In this document: one piece after another, positions 43,796 through 52,692 of the stretch
How the letters are laid out: each line of letters starts with the position of its first letter
How positions within the stretch are numbered: the first letter of the stretch is position 1
Source of the DNA: Phycisphaeraceae bacterium
GTDB lineage: Bacteria; Planctomycetota; Phycisphaerae; Phycisphaerales; UBA1924
Length of the DNA stretch: 64,000 nucleotides
Direction: 5' to 3'
Assembly: GCA_019636515.1 (NCBI GenBank)
Contig: JAHBXI010000005.1
Span: 218,066 to 282,065, forward strand
Translations under genes and position numbers: made by a program
The notes under the pieces: model-generated
Told to the model about the DNA's origin: nothing
Seen by the model: the letters and a program-made list of their open reading frames with translations, nothing else
Database searches by the model: none

Positions 43796-44415
43796 GCCGC
43801 GACCTCCGCCGTCTTGCCGGTCACGAACCCGAACGCGCCGCCGTGGGCCTTGGCGGGTTCTTTGCCCTGCTCGAAGAGCGCCCAGTGGAACGGCACCACG
43901 TCGCGGAAGTGACCGTGGTCGCGGACCACACGGGTGAGGAAGCCCGGCCCGCTCTGGTCCCACACGCCGCGATAGACCAGCACCGAGTGCGGCAGGTCAC
44001 GGATTGCATGCCAAAGCATCGGGTGGTTCCGCGTCGCACCGAGCACCGACGGCGAGAGCATGTGCGGACGGCTCGCACCGTGGCTGGCGATCGTCGAGCA
44101 GAACGCACCGACGCCGGCGACGAGTTCATCGAGCGAGCGCAGCGGCAGACGATCAGGATCAACGAACACCCCGCCTTCGCGGGCGAGCACTTCGTAGCGC
44201 AGCAGGTTCAGCCGCGCCGCCGACGCCGCGGGCTCGCTGAGATCGAGCGTCTGCTGCCACTGATCGTGATTCAGGATCGGCGGCCTGGTCTCGAGCGTGA
44301 ATGTGATGACGTCCCACTCGGGGTGCAGCGTCTGCCACGCGTGCTTCCACGCAGCAAGCCGCTGACGATCAGGGGAATCGGACAAGTCGGCCGTGTAGAT
44401 GACCTTCGGGATCAT
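43792..44415 (-). CDS. second GT32-like glycosyltransferase of the phage cassette
   Basis: The 207-residue protein starts MIPKVIYTADLSDSP and has ARLNLLRYEVLAREGGVFVDPDRLPLRSLDEL, an Och1-type core with DPD in place of the usual DTD. It is a diverged relative of the following gene, from which it may have arisen by duplication. The ATG overlaps the Hint gene's stop (ATGA) and its own end overlaps the next start, so the three are one translational unit. Confidence 0.7.
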   Translation of the reverse strand: MIPKVIYTADLSDSPDRQRLAAWKHAWQTLHPEWDVITFTLETRPPILNHDQWQQTLDLSEPAASAARLNLLRYEVLAREGGVFVDPDRLPLRSLDELVAGVGAFCSTIASHGASRPHMLSPSVLGATRNHPMLWHAIRDLPHSVLVYRGVWDQSGPGFLTRVVRDHGHFRDVVPFHWALFEQGKEPAKAHGGAFGFVTGKTAEVAA

Positions 44416-45920
44416 GCCTTCACCTCTTCTTCGCTGCTCGACGCCCCGCCACTCTGCTGCCACTTCGCGGGAGGCACGCCCTCCATGCCGCCCTCGATGA
44501 ATGACGACGCGCCCTCGCCGAGCGCCACCGACTGCTGGGCGCTGCCGGAGCCTGAGCCAGAACCGGGCGGGCCCGAGCCACTTTCGCTCCCGCTTCCGCT
44601 CGAGGAACCAGACGAACTGCCAGACCCAGACGAGCTTCCAGAACTCGACATGGACGAGCCGCTGGACTTGCCGCTGCCGGAGCTCGATCCGCTGCCGCTC
44701 GAGGAGCCTGATCCTGATCCAGAACTGGAACCTGATCCAGACGATGACCCCGACGCGGTCGCTTGCGTCGCAGGCATGTCGTTGTGGACCCACACGCCGT
44801 CGGCCAGGAACACGTTGAGCCCGGGCACATGCACCGCGACCGTGGTGACGCGATCGCTAGCGCGGGCAAGCGTCTCGACGCGTTCCTCGCTGAGGTCGTG
44901 CCGCACGAGGTAGTCGCCGACCAGCACGAACTCCGCCGACACGAACCCGACCTCATCGCCGCGGCGCAGGAGCACGGGGTGCTCGGGCGTCAGCCGCAAG
45001 CGATCGTTGATCGTGATGAATCCGTCGTGCGTGCCGACCTTGACGCTGGCCACGGAGCCGGTGACAGGCGTGAGCACCGCTTCGGCTCGCTGGCGGAGCC
45101 ACTGGTACTGCGCTCGCCACGGCACATCTCGATCGAGGCCCGCCACGTCGAGCGCCGCGACGCGGTCGCCCGGCTTGAGATGCTCGATCGGCACGGTCTG
45201 GCCCGAGGCCAGCCGCACAGGCGTTCCCGCCAGCACGCAGTTTGAACCGGGTCCCGAGCCACCGGGACCGGAACCACCCGGCCCGCTTCCCCCAGGGCCC
45301 GACCCTCCCGGCCCAGAACCGCCAGGGCCGGAGCCTCCGGGACCCGAGCCGCCTGGACCGCTCCCGCCGCCACTGGACCCGCCCCCGCCCGACGAGCCGC
45401 CGCCGGAACTGCCCCCTCCGGACGATCCCCCCGAAGAGCCGCCCGAGGACATGCCGGAACTCGCCCCCGACGACATTCCGCTGGACGCCCCGGAACTCAT
45501 GCCGGACGAAGCGCCCGATGAGCTCATTCCCGACGAACTGCCGCCGCCAGAGCTGCTCATGCCGCTGGAGCCTGCGCTGCTCGACATTCCCGTGGACGAC
45601 ATGCCACCGCTGCTCGACGGCGTATCGCTCGGCGTGCTCGATGGCGTGTGCGTGGTGCCCGGCGTGTTGCTGGTGAACGCGTCGGTGGTGTAGAACGTCA
45701 GCGTCGGCGTGCCGCCCGGCCCGGTCGTGTAGATCACATCGCCCGTTGTCGAGTAACTCGGCGGCATGCTCGGCGTGCTGGTGGGCGTCGAGTACGTGCT
45801 GTACGACGAGTCGGGCGACTCCGACGGCGTCGAGTAGTTGCTCGAGCCGCCGCCCTGCGGAGCGCGGCCCGTTGCCCAGACCGGGATATAGAGGTAGTAG
45901 CGGGTGGGGCCGTCGCTCAT
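44412..45920 (-). CDS. Ser/Thr/Gly-rich protein with embedded Hint domain
   Basis: The 502-residue protein has a short conserved start (MSDGPTRYYLYIPVWATGRA) and a Ser/Thr/Pro- and then Ser/Gly/Met-rich region to about residue 185. Seven GPGGS repeats follow, then a Hedgehog/intein-type Hint domain (about 228-381): NCVLAGTPVRLASGQ with the nucleophile Cys, LRLTPEHPVLL with the block His, and the terminal VWVHND. A second Ser/Gly-rich region completes it. Hint domains cleave or splice their own chain. It is placed among three glycosyltransferase-like genes and after the tail genes, so it may be a glycosylated, self-processing phage tail or surface protein. Confidence 0.75.
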   Translation of the reverse strand: MSDGPTRYYLYIPVWATGRAPQGGGSSNYSTPSESPDSSYSTYSTPTSTPSMPPSYSTTGDVIYTTGPGGTPTLTFYTTDAFTSNTPGTTHTPSSTPSDTPSSSGGMSSTGMSSSAGSSGMSSSGGGSSSGMSSSGASSGMSSGASSGMSSGASSGMSSGGSSGGSSGGGSSGGGSSGGGGSSGGGSGPGGSGPGGSGPGGSGPGGSGPGGSGPGGSGPGGSGPGSNCVLAGTPVRLASGQTVPIEHLKPGDRVAALDVAGLDRDVPWRAQYQWLRQRAEAVLTPVTGSVASVKVGTHDGFITINDRLRLTPEHPVLLRRGDEVGFVSAEFVLVGDYLVRHDLSEERVETLARASDRVTTVAVHVPGLNVFLADGVWVHNDMPATQATASGSSSGSGSSSGSGSGSSSGSGSSSGSGKSSGSSMSSSGSSSGSGSSSGSSSGSGSESGSGPPGSGSGSGSAQQSVALGEGASSFIEGGMEGVPPAKWQQSGGASSSEEEVKA

Positions 45921-46837
45921 CGTGCGGCCTCCTGAGGCTTCACATTCGGCTCGTACCAGCCCTGCGTGTTCACGGGCTTGCCGCACTCGGCGGACGCGGC
46001 CGCAACGGCGTCGGCGAACTCCATGCGCTCGAAGACCTGCAGTTCGCTGCCCGGCGAGCAGTTCACCACGCGGAAGCGGTGCTTCTCGAAGTGCGGCTTG
46101 AGAGCCTCGAATCGGCGGGCCAGCGAGTCATAGAGCACGTTGTTGTGCCGGATCGCGTTGGCCGCCCGGTTCTCGGCGAAGGCGTACTTGCGGTCCTCGG
46201 CCATCTTGAAGTCGCAGCCCAGCAGGTACACCGTGCTGAAGCCGAGGTAGTGCAAGAGGCGGAGTGCCACGAGCATGACCGAGCGCTTGCCGGTGATGCC
46301 CAAGGAGTCTGGGTTCTTGGCGTCGTTGCCCCACGGGACGCTGTCTCCAGTCAGGAACCGCTCATGGTCGAAGTGATCCGCACGGCGGAAGAACATGACG
46401 CTGGGCATCTGCCGGACCCTGAACGCGCTGTTGCGCATCACGCCGTCAGCGCCCTGGATGCGGAGCCGCTTGTCCCACATGCACGTGGGCACGAACTTCA
46501 AGATGCCTGGGTCCTTCCAGCCGGTATCGATGAAGCGGCCGGGATCGTCAACGCAGGTCCACAGCGTCGGGCGATGCACCGCCCACGCGTTGTTCACCGC
46601 CATCGTGACGATGCCACGCTTGTTGAGCGCCGAGAGGTCGAGCTGCGTGAGCGACGGACCCGACAGGATCAGGAATGCCGAACGCCCGCGGTAGAACCCG
46701 CCGAGCGACACGGAGTCGAAGTCGGCGGTGTAGAGGCGCAGGCCATCCCGCGACGGCTTTCGCGCCTTCAGCCCGGCCTGGAGCGCCGCGATGTCAGACT
46801 GGTTCTCACGCACCGCAGCACCCCCCATCACTGCCAC
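45917..46837 (-). CDS. putative glycosyltransferase-like protein (DUF115/Maf-like)
   Basis: The 306-residue protein has FLILSGPSLTQLDLSALNKRGIVTMAVNNAW, the nucleotide-sugar-binding opening seen in DUF115/Maf-type and sialyltransferase-like proteins (GPSL, then a VNN strand), and later TVYLLGCDFKM. It probably transfers a sugar, although family assignment by eye is uncertain. Its stop overlaps the Hint gene start by four bases. The start ATG 46837 overlaps the methyltransferase 3' end. Confidence 0.6.
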   Translation of the reverse strand: MAVMGGAAVRENQSDIAALQAGLKARKPSRDGLRLYTADFDSVSLGGFYRGRSAFLILSGPSLTQLDLSALNKRGIVTMAVNNAWAVHRPTLWTCVDDPGRFIDTGWKDPGILKFVPTCMWDKRLRIQGADGVMRNSAFRVRQMPSVMFFRRADHFDHERFLTGDSVPWGNDAKNPDSLGITGKRSVMLVALRLLHYLGFSTVYLLGCDFKMAEDRKYAFAENRAANAIRHNNVLYDSLARRFEALKPHFEKHRFRVVNCSPGSELQVFERMEFADAVAAASAECGKPVNTQGWYEPNVKPQEAAR

Positions 46838-47399
46838 CCTTGAAACGGCCGACGATGAACCGCCGCTCAGCCCGCGGGTTGATCACTGTGGCGACACGCC
46901 CGATGCGGTCGAGCCACCAATCCATCTGGCGCACCGTCGGGTGCAGACCTTCGCCGGCGACGGTGGTCTTGCTGGGCCGGGTGCAGATCGAGAAGACGAA
47001 GTGCCCGCTTGGCTTGGCGACACGGCGCATCTCTGCGAGCACCGGGTCCACGTCCTCGGGGAGCAGATGCTCGAGTGCGTCGAAGCTCGTGACGACGTCC
47101 GCCACGCCCGCGTGCAGTGCGGTCTTGTGCATCGGGCGCACGAGGTCGGCATCCGGGAACGCGAAGTCCACGCCCAGGCCGTCGATCCCCAGCCGGCGCA
47201 GATCACGCACGAGGTCGTTGCGGCCGCATCCGAAGTCCACGACGAACCTCGGCGTGAGCTTCTGGATGATCGGAACAGCGAGCTTGCCGTGGTTGGTCGA
47301 GCCGTACGTCGAGCCGGGCTTGGTCGCGAGCGCCACGTATTTGGCCCGCTCCTTCTCGCGGCGTGTGTCGAGTGTGGTTGGGGACGGGGGGGTGGTCAT
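46806..47399 (-). CDS. SAM-dependent methyltransferase
   Basis: The 197-residue class I methyltransferase has motif I in RFVVDFGCGRNDLVRDLRRLG and a later DVVTSFDALEHLLPEDVDPVL, the methyltransf_11/23 pattern. The C-terminus has a Cys-containing tail (GGCCGA). The ATG overlaps the stop of the upstream tail gene (ATGA). It lies between tail genes and glycosyltransferases, so methylation of a sugar or of the phage surface protein is more likely than DNA methylation. Confidence 0.8.
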   Translation of the reverse strand: MTTPPSPTTLDTRREKERAKYVALATKPGSTYGSTNHGKLAVPIIQKLTPRFVVDFGCGRNDLVRDLRRLGIDGLGVDFAFPDADLVRPMHKTALHAGVADVVTSFDALEHLLPEDVDPVLAEMRRVAKPSGHFVFSICTRPSKTTVAGEGLHPTVRQMDWWLDRIGRVATVINPRAERRFIVGRFKGGSDGGCCGA

Positions 47400-48430
47400 T
47401 CGGCACCTCCGATGTAGAGGTTGAACTTGCGGTCCTCGTCAGCGGGGTCGGCGATCTCGATCAGGCTCATGGCCTCGAAGACCCACACCGGCTTGCCCTT
47501 GCTGTTGCGCTCGCAAGTGAGCTGCACGCACACGCCCTCGGGAATGGGCACGAGCTTGGGCTTGAGCGACCGTGCGGGCGGGCACTTGGGGAGCACGCCG
47601 GGCAACTCGCACACCGGTCCCAGCCCGAGCAGGCCGCCGAATCCGGAGCCGGGCTCCGAGTCGTTCATGTGGTGGGCCTCGAACCGGTTGAGCGCCAGCC
47701 GCGTGGGGTCTTCACCGCCGCTTGCGAGCTGGGACGACAGGCCACCCTCGATGGCCACATACCGGAGATAGGTCTCGCTGCCGGGGTTGCCGTCGATCTG
47801 GGCTTCCACCCACGGGTAGCGCCAACGGTTGCGCTCGGTGGGGATTGCCTGGGCTGCGCCGAGGATCGCCGTCACGCGCCCGGGCGACGGGCGGCCGAGT
47901 TCGAGCACGGCCCACTTCTCGCCGGTGCCATCTTCTTTCCAGAGGATCGGGATGCCACCCATGGGCGTGCTGGCCAATACCGTCTCGTCGGCCGCGAGCT
48001 CGCAGGTCGTATCCGTCTCGTTGGTGATGAACACCCGCGCCACCGTGACGCCAGTAAGCACGCAGCGCCCGAGCTTGTTGGGCTTGATGGGCTGGAGCGC
48101 AACGACGAACGCTGGGCCTGCCGTTTCTTCCGTGGCGATGTCGCCCGTCAGCGGCGTGCGGCTCTGGAATGTTCGTTCCTGGTCGTCCTCGCCGGGCTCG
48201 ACGAGCACGCCGGTGATTGCCAGCGCGTGGTACGGCTCGATCTCCTCGCCGGAGTCGTTGCGCACCAGCACGATGCCACGCTGGGCCGATTCCATGAGCG
48301 GGCCGGCGACAGCGTCTCCGCGTCCCTGACGCCGGCGCAGATCGACCGCCGCATCGACGAACGCGTTGTACGCGCCCGCGGGGAGGCGGAGGGGATCACC
48401 GGATCGGACTTTGCGGAGGTCGTCAGGCAT
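47396..48430 (-). CDS. phage structural (tail-associated) protein
   Basis: The 344-residue protein begins MPDDLRKVRSGDPLRLPAGAYNAFVDAA, similar to starts of virion-associated proteins that follow tail genes in siphoviruses. The rest is beta-rich without enzyme motifs. It sits after the 272-residue tail protein with 12 bp between and is coupled to the methyltransferase gene. Exact position in the virion is unknown. Confidence 0.55.
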   Translation of the reverse strand: MPDDLRKVRSGDPLRLPAGAYNAFVDAAVDLRRRQGRGDAVAGPLMESAQRGIVLVRNDSGEEIEPYHALAITGVLVEPGEDDQERTFQSRTPLTGDIATEETAGPAFVVALQPIKPNKLGRCVLTGVTVARVFITNETDTTCELAADETVLASTPMGGIPILWKEDGTGEKWAVLELGRPSPGRVTAILGAAQAIPTERNRWRYPWVEAQIDGNPGSETYLRYVAIEGGLSSQLASGGEDPTRLALNRFEAHHMNDSEPGSGFGGLLGLGPVCELPGVLPKCPPARSLKPKLVPIPEGVCVQLTCERNSKGKPVWVFEAMSLIEIADPADEDRKFNLYIGGAE

Positions 48431-48442
48431 GGTTGAAGGGAC

Positions 48443-49261
48443 TCAGATCCCCAGTGCTCCGAAGTTGGCGTCGTCGTACACACGCTCGACATAGGCGGCG
48501 ATGGGTTTCTTGATGATCGCGCCGGAACCGGTGTCCTCGGCGTCGGCGTAGCGGACCCAGAGGTACTCCCACCCCTTCTTGTTGATGCCGGTGATGGAGC
48601 CGACCGAAAGTCCGGTTTCATTGGGGCTGGCGGCGAACCGGAAGGTGATCTCCCAGTCGTCGTCGGGGCCGTCCCCGCGCTTCGATCCCGTCGCCCCGAG
48701 GAAGAGCACCTCGCCGGGCGCAAAGCCCTTGAATCCGCCAGCATTGGTCTTGCCGGTGCAACTGAAGATCGCCCCCTTGTACGCCCCGGTCACCTGCGCA
48801 TCGCTGAAGTAGTGCGTCTCGGAGAACTGGTACACGGGCACGGTGATGTCCACGCCATCGACGCCGTCGGCGGTGACACCAATCGCCCCGCCAAAGTCCG
48901 GTGCAGTTGATCCGGACGCCGCCCGCGCCTGCACCGTGTCCTTGCTCTGGGTGATGTGCTGCGTCCCGCCACCGGTCTCGAAGTTGAATGAAGCCTCGCT
49001 GGGCGTGGGGGTCCCGCTGCTGTCGCTGGAGCCATAGCGGACGGTCACGTCCCACAGTTGCGGACCGAGCGGTTCGATCTGCACGTTCTGCCGAGCCAGA
49101 CTGTCGTAGGTCGCGGGCGAAGCGGTCTGCGCCGCGTTGCGGGCCACGAGGTCATCCGGGGTGCCGCGCACGATGTACCCGAGTTCCGCAGAGGACTGCG
49201 AGACCTGATTCGCCTTGGTGGAGCGGCGGCTCTCGAACTTCTCAAAGACCTCGACCGGCAC
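48443..49261 (-). CDS. phage tail protein (distal)
   Basis: The 272-residue beta-rich protein contains SEASFNFETGGGTQHITQSKDTVQ and an ITFRFAASPNETGL segment. It is located after the tape-measure gene, where distal tail or baseplate proteins are found. There is no signal peptide or membrane segment. The adjacent plus-strand thioesterase gene is inserted between it and the tape measure. Confidence 0.55.
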   Translation of the reverse strand: MPVEVFEKFESRRSTKANQVSQSSAELGYIVRGTPDDLVARNAAQTASPATYDSLARQNVQIEPLGPQLWDVTVRYGSSDSSGTPTPSEASFNFETGGGTQHITQSKDTVQARAASGSTAPDFGGAIGVTADGVDGVDITVPVYQFSETHYFSDAQVTGAYKGAIFSCTGKTNAGGFKGFAPGEVLFLGATGSKRGDGPDDDWEITFRFAASPNETGLSVGSITGINKKGWEYLWVRYADAEDTGSGAIIKKPIAAYVERVYDDANFGALGI

Positions 49262-49280
49262 CTTTCATTCTCCCGTAAAG

Positions 49281-49286
49281 TACAAT
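49281..49286 (+). promoter_or_regulatory. -10 element of the thioesterase gene
   Basis: TACAAT lies five bases before ATG 49292, so a start point seven bases after the -10 would produce a leaderless transcript. No clear -35 was found. Confidence 0.45.
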
Positions 49287-49291
49287 CCGCC

Positions 49292-49735
49292 ATGAGCAGC
49301 AGCCCCGCAGAAAGCCGTGTCCAAGAGTCGTTCGCCCGACAAGAACTCATGCGCACCATCGGTGCCGAACTTGCGGGAGTTGGAGACGGCGAAGTGCGAA
49401 TCCGATTGCGTGCTTCCCCGCATATCTCCCAACAACACGGCTTCGTGCATGCGGGGGCGATCGCCGCGATTGCGGACAGCGCCTGCGGATATGCGTGTTT
49501 GACCAAGATGCCGATGGATGCGGCCGTGTTGAGCGTGGAGTTCAAGATCAACCTGCTGGCACCAGCGGTGGGTGAATCGTTTGTCGCTGTCGGAAAGACT
49601 GTTCGAGTGGGTAAGTCGATTGCGGTCGCGACTGCGGAGGTGCTGGCAGAGGGCAGCGATGGCACGTCGAAGTGCATCGCGGTAATGCAAGCGACCATGA
49701 TGCGAGTGGAGGCACAAGCGGGTAGGTCCGGATGA
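49292..49735 (+). CDS. PaaI-like hotdog thioesterase inserted in the tail operon
   Basis: The 147-residue single-hotdog protein has the PaaI motif HGFVHAGAIAAIADSACGYAC with the usual His-Gly pair and a helix, plus VEFKINLLAPAVGE. It should hydrolyse acyl-CoA or aryl-acyl thioesters. It is the only plus-strand gene among about 20 minus-strand phage genes, flanked by a 30-bp divergent gap and a 21-bp convergent gap, as expected for a moron (an accessory gene inserted later, with its own promoter). Confidence 0.85.
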   Translation: MSSSPAESRVQESFARQELMRTIGAELAGVGDGEVRIRLRASPHISQQHGFVHAGAIAAIADSACGYACLTKMPMDAAVLSVEFKINLLAPAVGESFVAVGKTVRVGKSIAVATAEVLAEGSDGTSKCIAVMQATMMRVEAQAGRSG

Positions 49736-49756
49736 TGCTGTCATTGGCAGTGCTCC

Positions 49757-51757
49757 TCAGGCAAACCGCAGTCCGTTGTCCACACTGGCATCCAGCAGGC
49801 GCTTGGTGTTCTTCGCCGTCGCCTCCGTGGCGGTAGCCGTGCGCTCGGCGGCGTCGCCACCGGTGCCGAGGCCCGAGACCGCCGCGGAACTGAACGTGCC
49901 GGTGACGCTGATGCCCTTGCCGATGGCTGCGCCGAGTCCCGACAGCCGGTCCTCGAAATCGGCCAGCAGATCACGCTGCGGGCGACCCGGTCCCTTCTCG
50001 GCGTCTGCGGCCTCACGCTTCTTGCGAGCCTCCTCGATCGCGGCGGCCAGCTTCTGCTTGGCGGCGTCCAACGCGGCCTGCGATTCGGCGAGTCCTGCGG
50101 CCGTGTCCTTGCGCAAGGCTTCCTGCGCGTTCTCGAAGTCCTGGCCGATGCCCGCGAGCGTTGCTTCATGCACTGCAGCGGCGTCGCGGCGCTGGGCCTC
50201 GCGTTCCTTGTCTCGGGCGGTCACCGACTGTTGGGCAGCGTTCTCCAGTTCGACGAGCCGGGATTCGAGCTGCTGATCGACCGCCTTCTTCGCGGCTTCG
50301 ACATCGAGCCCGTCATCGAACAGCCCCTGGATCTCCAGCATCCGCTTGGCGACCCACGACGATGCTTCCTCCCAGATCATCTGGAAGCCGGTGGCGAAGT
50401 TGGTCCAGGTCTTGGAGAGGAAGGCGGTCGTCTCAATCCACGCGACTTCAAGGGCGTGGAAGACGATCTCCGCCGCAGCGAGCGCGCCGTACCACATTGA
50501 GTACGCGGTTGAGACGAAGAACTCCTTCGCGCCGAGCCATGCCTTATTCAGCGCCGCGACGCCCTGCTGCCAGATGACTTTGAGCGACAGCCACAGGATC
50601 TCGGCGGCCAGCGCGATGTCGCCGGCGGCGAGAGCGTCGGAGATGCCGCCGACCACCTTGCCGACCCAGTCACGCAGCTCGGTGAACTTCTCCGCGAGCC
50701 ACGACAGGGCCTCGCCGCCCGCGCCGGTGACGACCAGCAGTGTGCCGCCCAGCGCCACGAGTGCGGCGATGGTCAGGCCGACCGGCGTGAGGATCGCGCC
50801 GATTGCGGCACCGATCAGGCTGAACGCCGTGCCGATCCCGCCGATGACAGCGGCCACGATGCCGAGCGCCGCGCCGATGCCGGAGATGATGTAGCCGAGG
50901 CCGACAATCGCGATTCCGGCGACCGCGACCGCGGCTGCGACTTTGAGCGCCCACACGACCGTCTCCTTGTTCGCCTTCACCCACGCTGTGGCGCTCACGA
51001 CGATCCGCGTGATCCGCTCGGTCAGGTCCTTGATCATCGGTGCGAGCGCCCCGCCGATGGTGAAGACGCCCTGCTTGAGGACTTTCCACAGCGTGCCGAG
51101 AGCATCGTTAAGTTCGGCGGCATCGCGTGCGGTCTCAGTGCTCACGGTCAGTCCCAGCTTGCGGGCCTGCTCCTGCATCTCGTTGATGCCCGCAGCGCCG
51201 TCGGCCATCAGCGGAAGAAGCTTGGTCCCGGCCTTGCCGAAGAGCTCCATCGCCATCGCGGCACGAAGCGCCGGGTCTTGGATCTGTGAGATCCGATCGG
51301 CCAGAAGTTTGAACTGTTCGTCGGGGGAGAGCTTTGCGAGGTCCTGCACCGTCAGCCCGAGCCGACCGAGGGCTTCATTCGCCCCTTTAGAACCCTGCGA
51401 CGCCTCCGTCAGCGTCTTCTGCATGACGCGCAGACCGTTCTCCAGCGTCTCCATATCCGTGCCGGAGAGGTCGGCGGCATACCCCAGCTCGCTGAGGGCC
51501 TCCACGCTTACGCCCGTGCGATCGCTCATCTTGTCGAGTGCATCGCCCGAGTCGCTGAACACCTTCGCGGTGCCGAGCAGCGCCGTGATCGCAGCGACAC
51601 CGATGCCTGCCATCTTCGTGCCGATGGACCGCAGTCCCGCGCCGAAGGCTTCGAGCTTCTTCTGGGCCGCCTTGAGTCCAGCCGACAGCTTATCGCTGAC
51701 GCCCAGCTCAATGAAAGCTCGCCCGGCTCGGATGCCCCGCGTATCGGCCACGTTCAA
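49757..51757 (-). CDS. phage tail tape-measure protein
   Basis: The 666-residue protein starts with a typical TMP N-terminus (AFIELGVSDKLSAGLKAAQKKLEAFG), continues with helical repeats and a strongly hydrophobic middle (AVAGIAIVGLGYIISGIGAALGIVAAVIGGI and onward), and ends in a charged coiled coil. At about 1.5 Angstrom per residue it would set a tail near 100 nm. It follows the gp10-like gene directly (51757/51758). Confidence 0.88.
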   Translation of the reverse strand: MNVADTRGIRAGRAFIELGVSDKLSAGLKAAQKKLEAFGAGLRSIGTKMAGIGVAAITALLGTAKVFSDSGDALDKMSDRTGVSVEALSELGYAADLSGTDMETLENGLRVMQKTLTEASQGSKGANEALGRLGLTVQDLAKLSPDEQFKLLADRISQIQDPALRAAMAMELFGKAGTKLLPLMADGAAGINEMQEQARKLGLTVSTETARDAAELNDALGTLWKVLKQGVFTIGGALAPMIKDLTERITRIVVSATAWVKANKETVVWALKVAAAVAVAGIAIVGLGYIISGIGAALGIVAAVIGGIGTAFSLIGAAIGAILTPVGLTIAALVALGGTLLVVTGAGGEALSWLAEKFTELRDWVGKVVGGISDALAAGDIALAAEILWLSLKVIWQQGVAALNKAWLGAKEFFVSTAYSMWYGALAAAEIVFHALEVAWIETTAFLSKTWTNFATGFQMIWEEASSWVAKRMLEIQGLFDDGLDVEAAKKAVDQQLESRLVELENAAQQSVTARDKEREAQRRDAAAVHEATLAGIGQDFENAQEALRKDTAAGLAESQAALDAAKQKLAAAIEEARKKREAADAEKGPGRPQRDLLADFEDRLSGLGAAIGKGISVTGTFSSAAVSGLGTGGDAAERTATATEATAKNTKRLLDASVDNGLRFA

Positions 51758-52195
51758 TCACCCTTTCTTGATCGAGTTCCGCCACAAGAGCGGCAGCTTG
51801 GGCCGCTCCTTCTCGAGCGCCGGGGCCATGTACGGCCGTGGCGCGATCTTGACCTTCTGCGATGTAAGCTTGCCGCCGCGCCTGCGGAACACGACGGTGT
51901 CGCCGCCGTACTCGAGGACATTGGGTGCTTCGCTCTGCTTGAACCCCACCGGCCCGACGACGACCGAGTCGTTGGGCTTGTCGTACCCAAAGAGGATCAG
52001 CCGACGCAGGCTGCCCTCATGCGAATAGGGCGGGGCCCCGGGAGGAGCCGACCCCTTGCGTTTGCGGATGCTCGTCTTGGCCGCCGTGCGGATGAACGCG
52101 CCGGCCTTGCTGAGCACCTTCCGCTTGGCGTTGTCGACCGCCGCCATGACGACGTGGCGATCGAAGAACATGTCCTTGATCCGCATGGTGATCAC
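51758..52195 (-). CDS. HK97-gp10-like tail completion protein
   Basis: The 145-residue protein has AFIRTAAKTSIRKRKGSAPPGAPPYSHEGSLRRLILFGYD and RPYMAPALEKE, the pattern of the HK97 gp10 family (neck/tail completion). The start ATGA overlaps the stop of the lipoprotein gene. An internal ATG at 52186 is an alternative. Placed between the chaperones and the tape measure, which is later than usual. Confidence 0.65.
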   Translation of the reverse strand: MITMRIKDMFFDRHVVMAAVDNAKRKVLSKAGAFIRTAAKTSIRKRKGSAPPGAPPYSHEGSLRRLILFGYDKPNDSVVVGPVGFKQSEAPNVLEYGGDTVVFRRRGGKLTSQKVKIAPRPYMAPALEKERPKLPLLWRNSIKKG

Positions 52196-52692
52196 GCACC
52201 ACTCCCCGCCCCCCCAACCGGACCGCCATTCCCGCCGCCGGTGCCAGCGAGACCGCTGCCCTTCTCCAGGCCCTTGTTGAACGACGCCTCCTTCTCCTTG
52301 CGGAGACGGCCCGACCCGATGAACAGACCGACGATGCCGGTGAGCGCCGGAAGTGCCGGCCCGAGCACGGGCAGGCCCGCGACGGTCGGGCCAACGGTGT
52401 CGAGGGCCGAGAGCGTGAGTTGTCCCAGCAGCCCGCGGATCTCACCGGCCTTCTCGATGTTGCCCTTCCATTGCGCGCCGGTCGTCTGCGTGAGGTTGAA
52501 CCAGTTCTGGTACTCAACCTCGGCCTCGTTGAGGCTCAGCGTCGACGGCAGGCCGGTGGTTTGCTGGATCGTGTTGGGCGTCTTGACCTTGACGATGTCG
52601 CCAAGGTCGAGGCCGGCGCACGACGCGAGCACGAGCGCCAGCAGGATCAGGGCACCGAGATAGACGTAATGGCGGGTGGTCAGGCTCTTCAT
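52192..52692 (-). CDS. phage-encoded lipoprotein with second hydrophobic segment
   Basis: The 166-residue protein has a lipoprotein signal (LILLALVLASCAGL, lipobox LASC). The middle part contains NWFNLTQTTGAQWKGNIEKAGEI, and a hydrophobic helix (LPALTGIVGLFIGSG) follows before a Lys/Glu stretch and a Gly-rich end. A lipoprotein inside the tail operon may be a superinfection-exclusion or spanin-type protein; neither can be shown. Its ATG overlaps the preceding stop by four bases. Confidence 0.6.
   Translation of the reverse strand: MKSLTTRHYVYLGALILLALVLASCAGLDLGDIVKVKTPNTIQQTTGLPSTLSLNEAEVEYQNWFNLTQTTGAQWKGNIEKAGEIRGLLGQLTLSALDTVGPTVAGLPVLGPALPALTGIVGLFIGSGRLRKEKEASFNKGLEKGSGLAGTGGGNGGPVGGAGSGA

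Noticed and set aside
45240..45370. CRISPR-like regular repeats
   Set aside because: The periodicity is the GPGGS codon repeat of the Hint protein, with variable third bases and no spacers.
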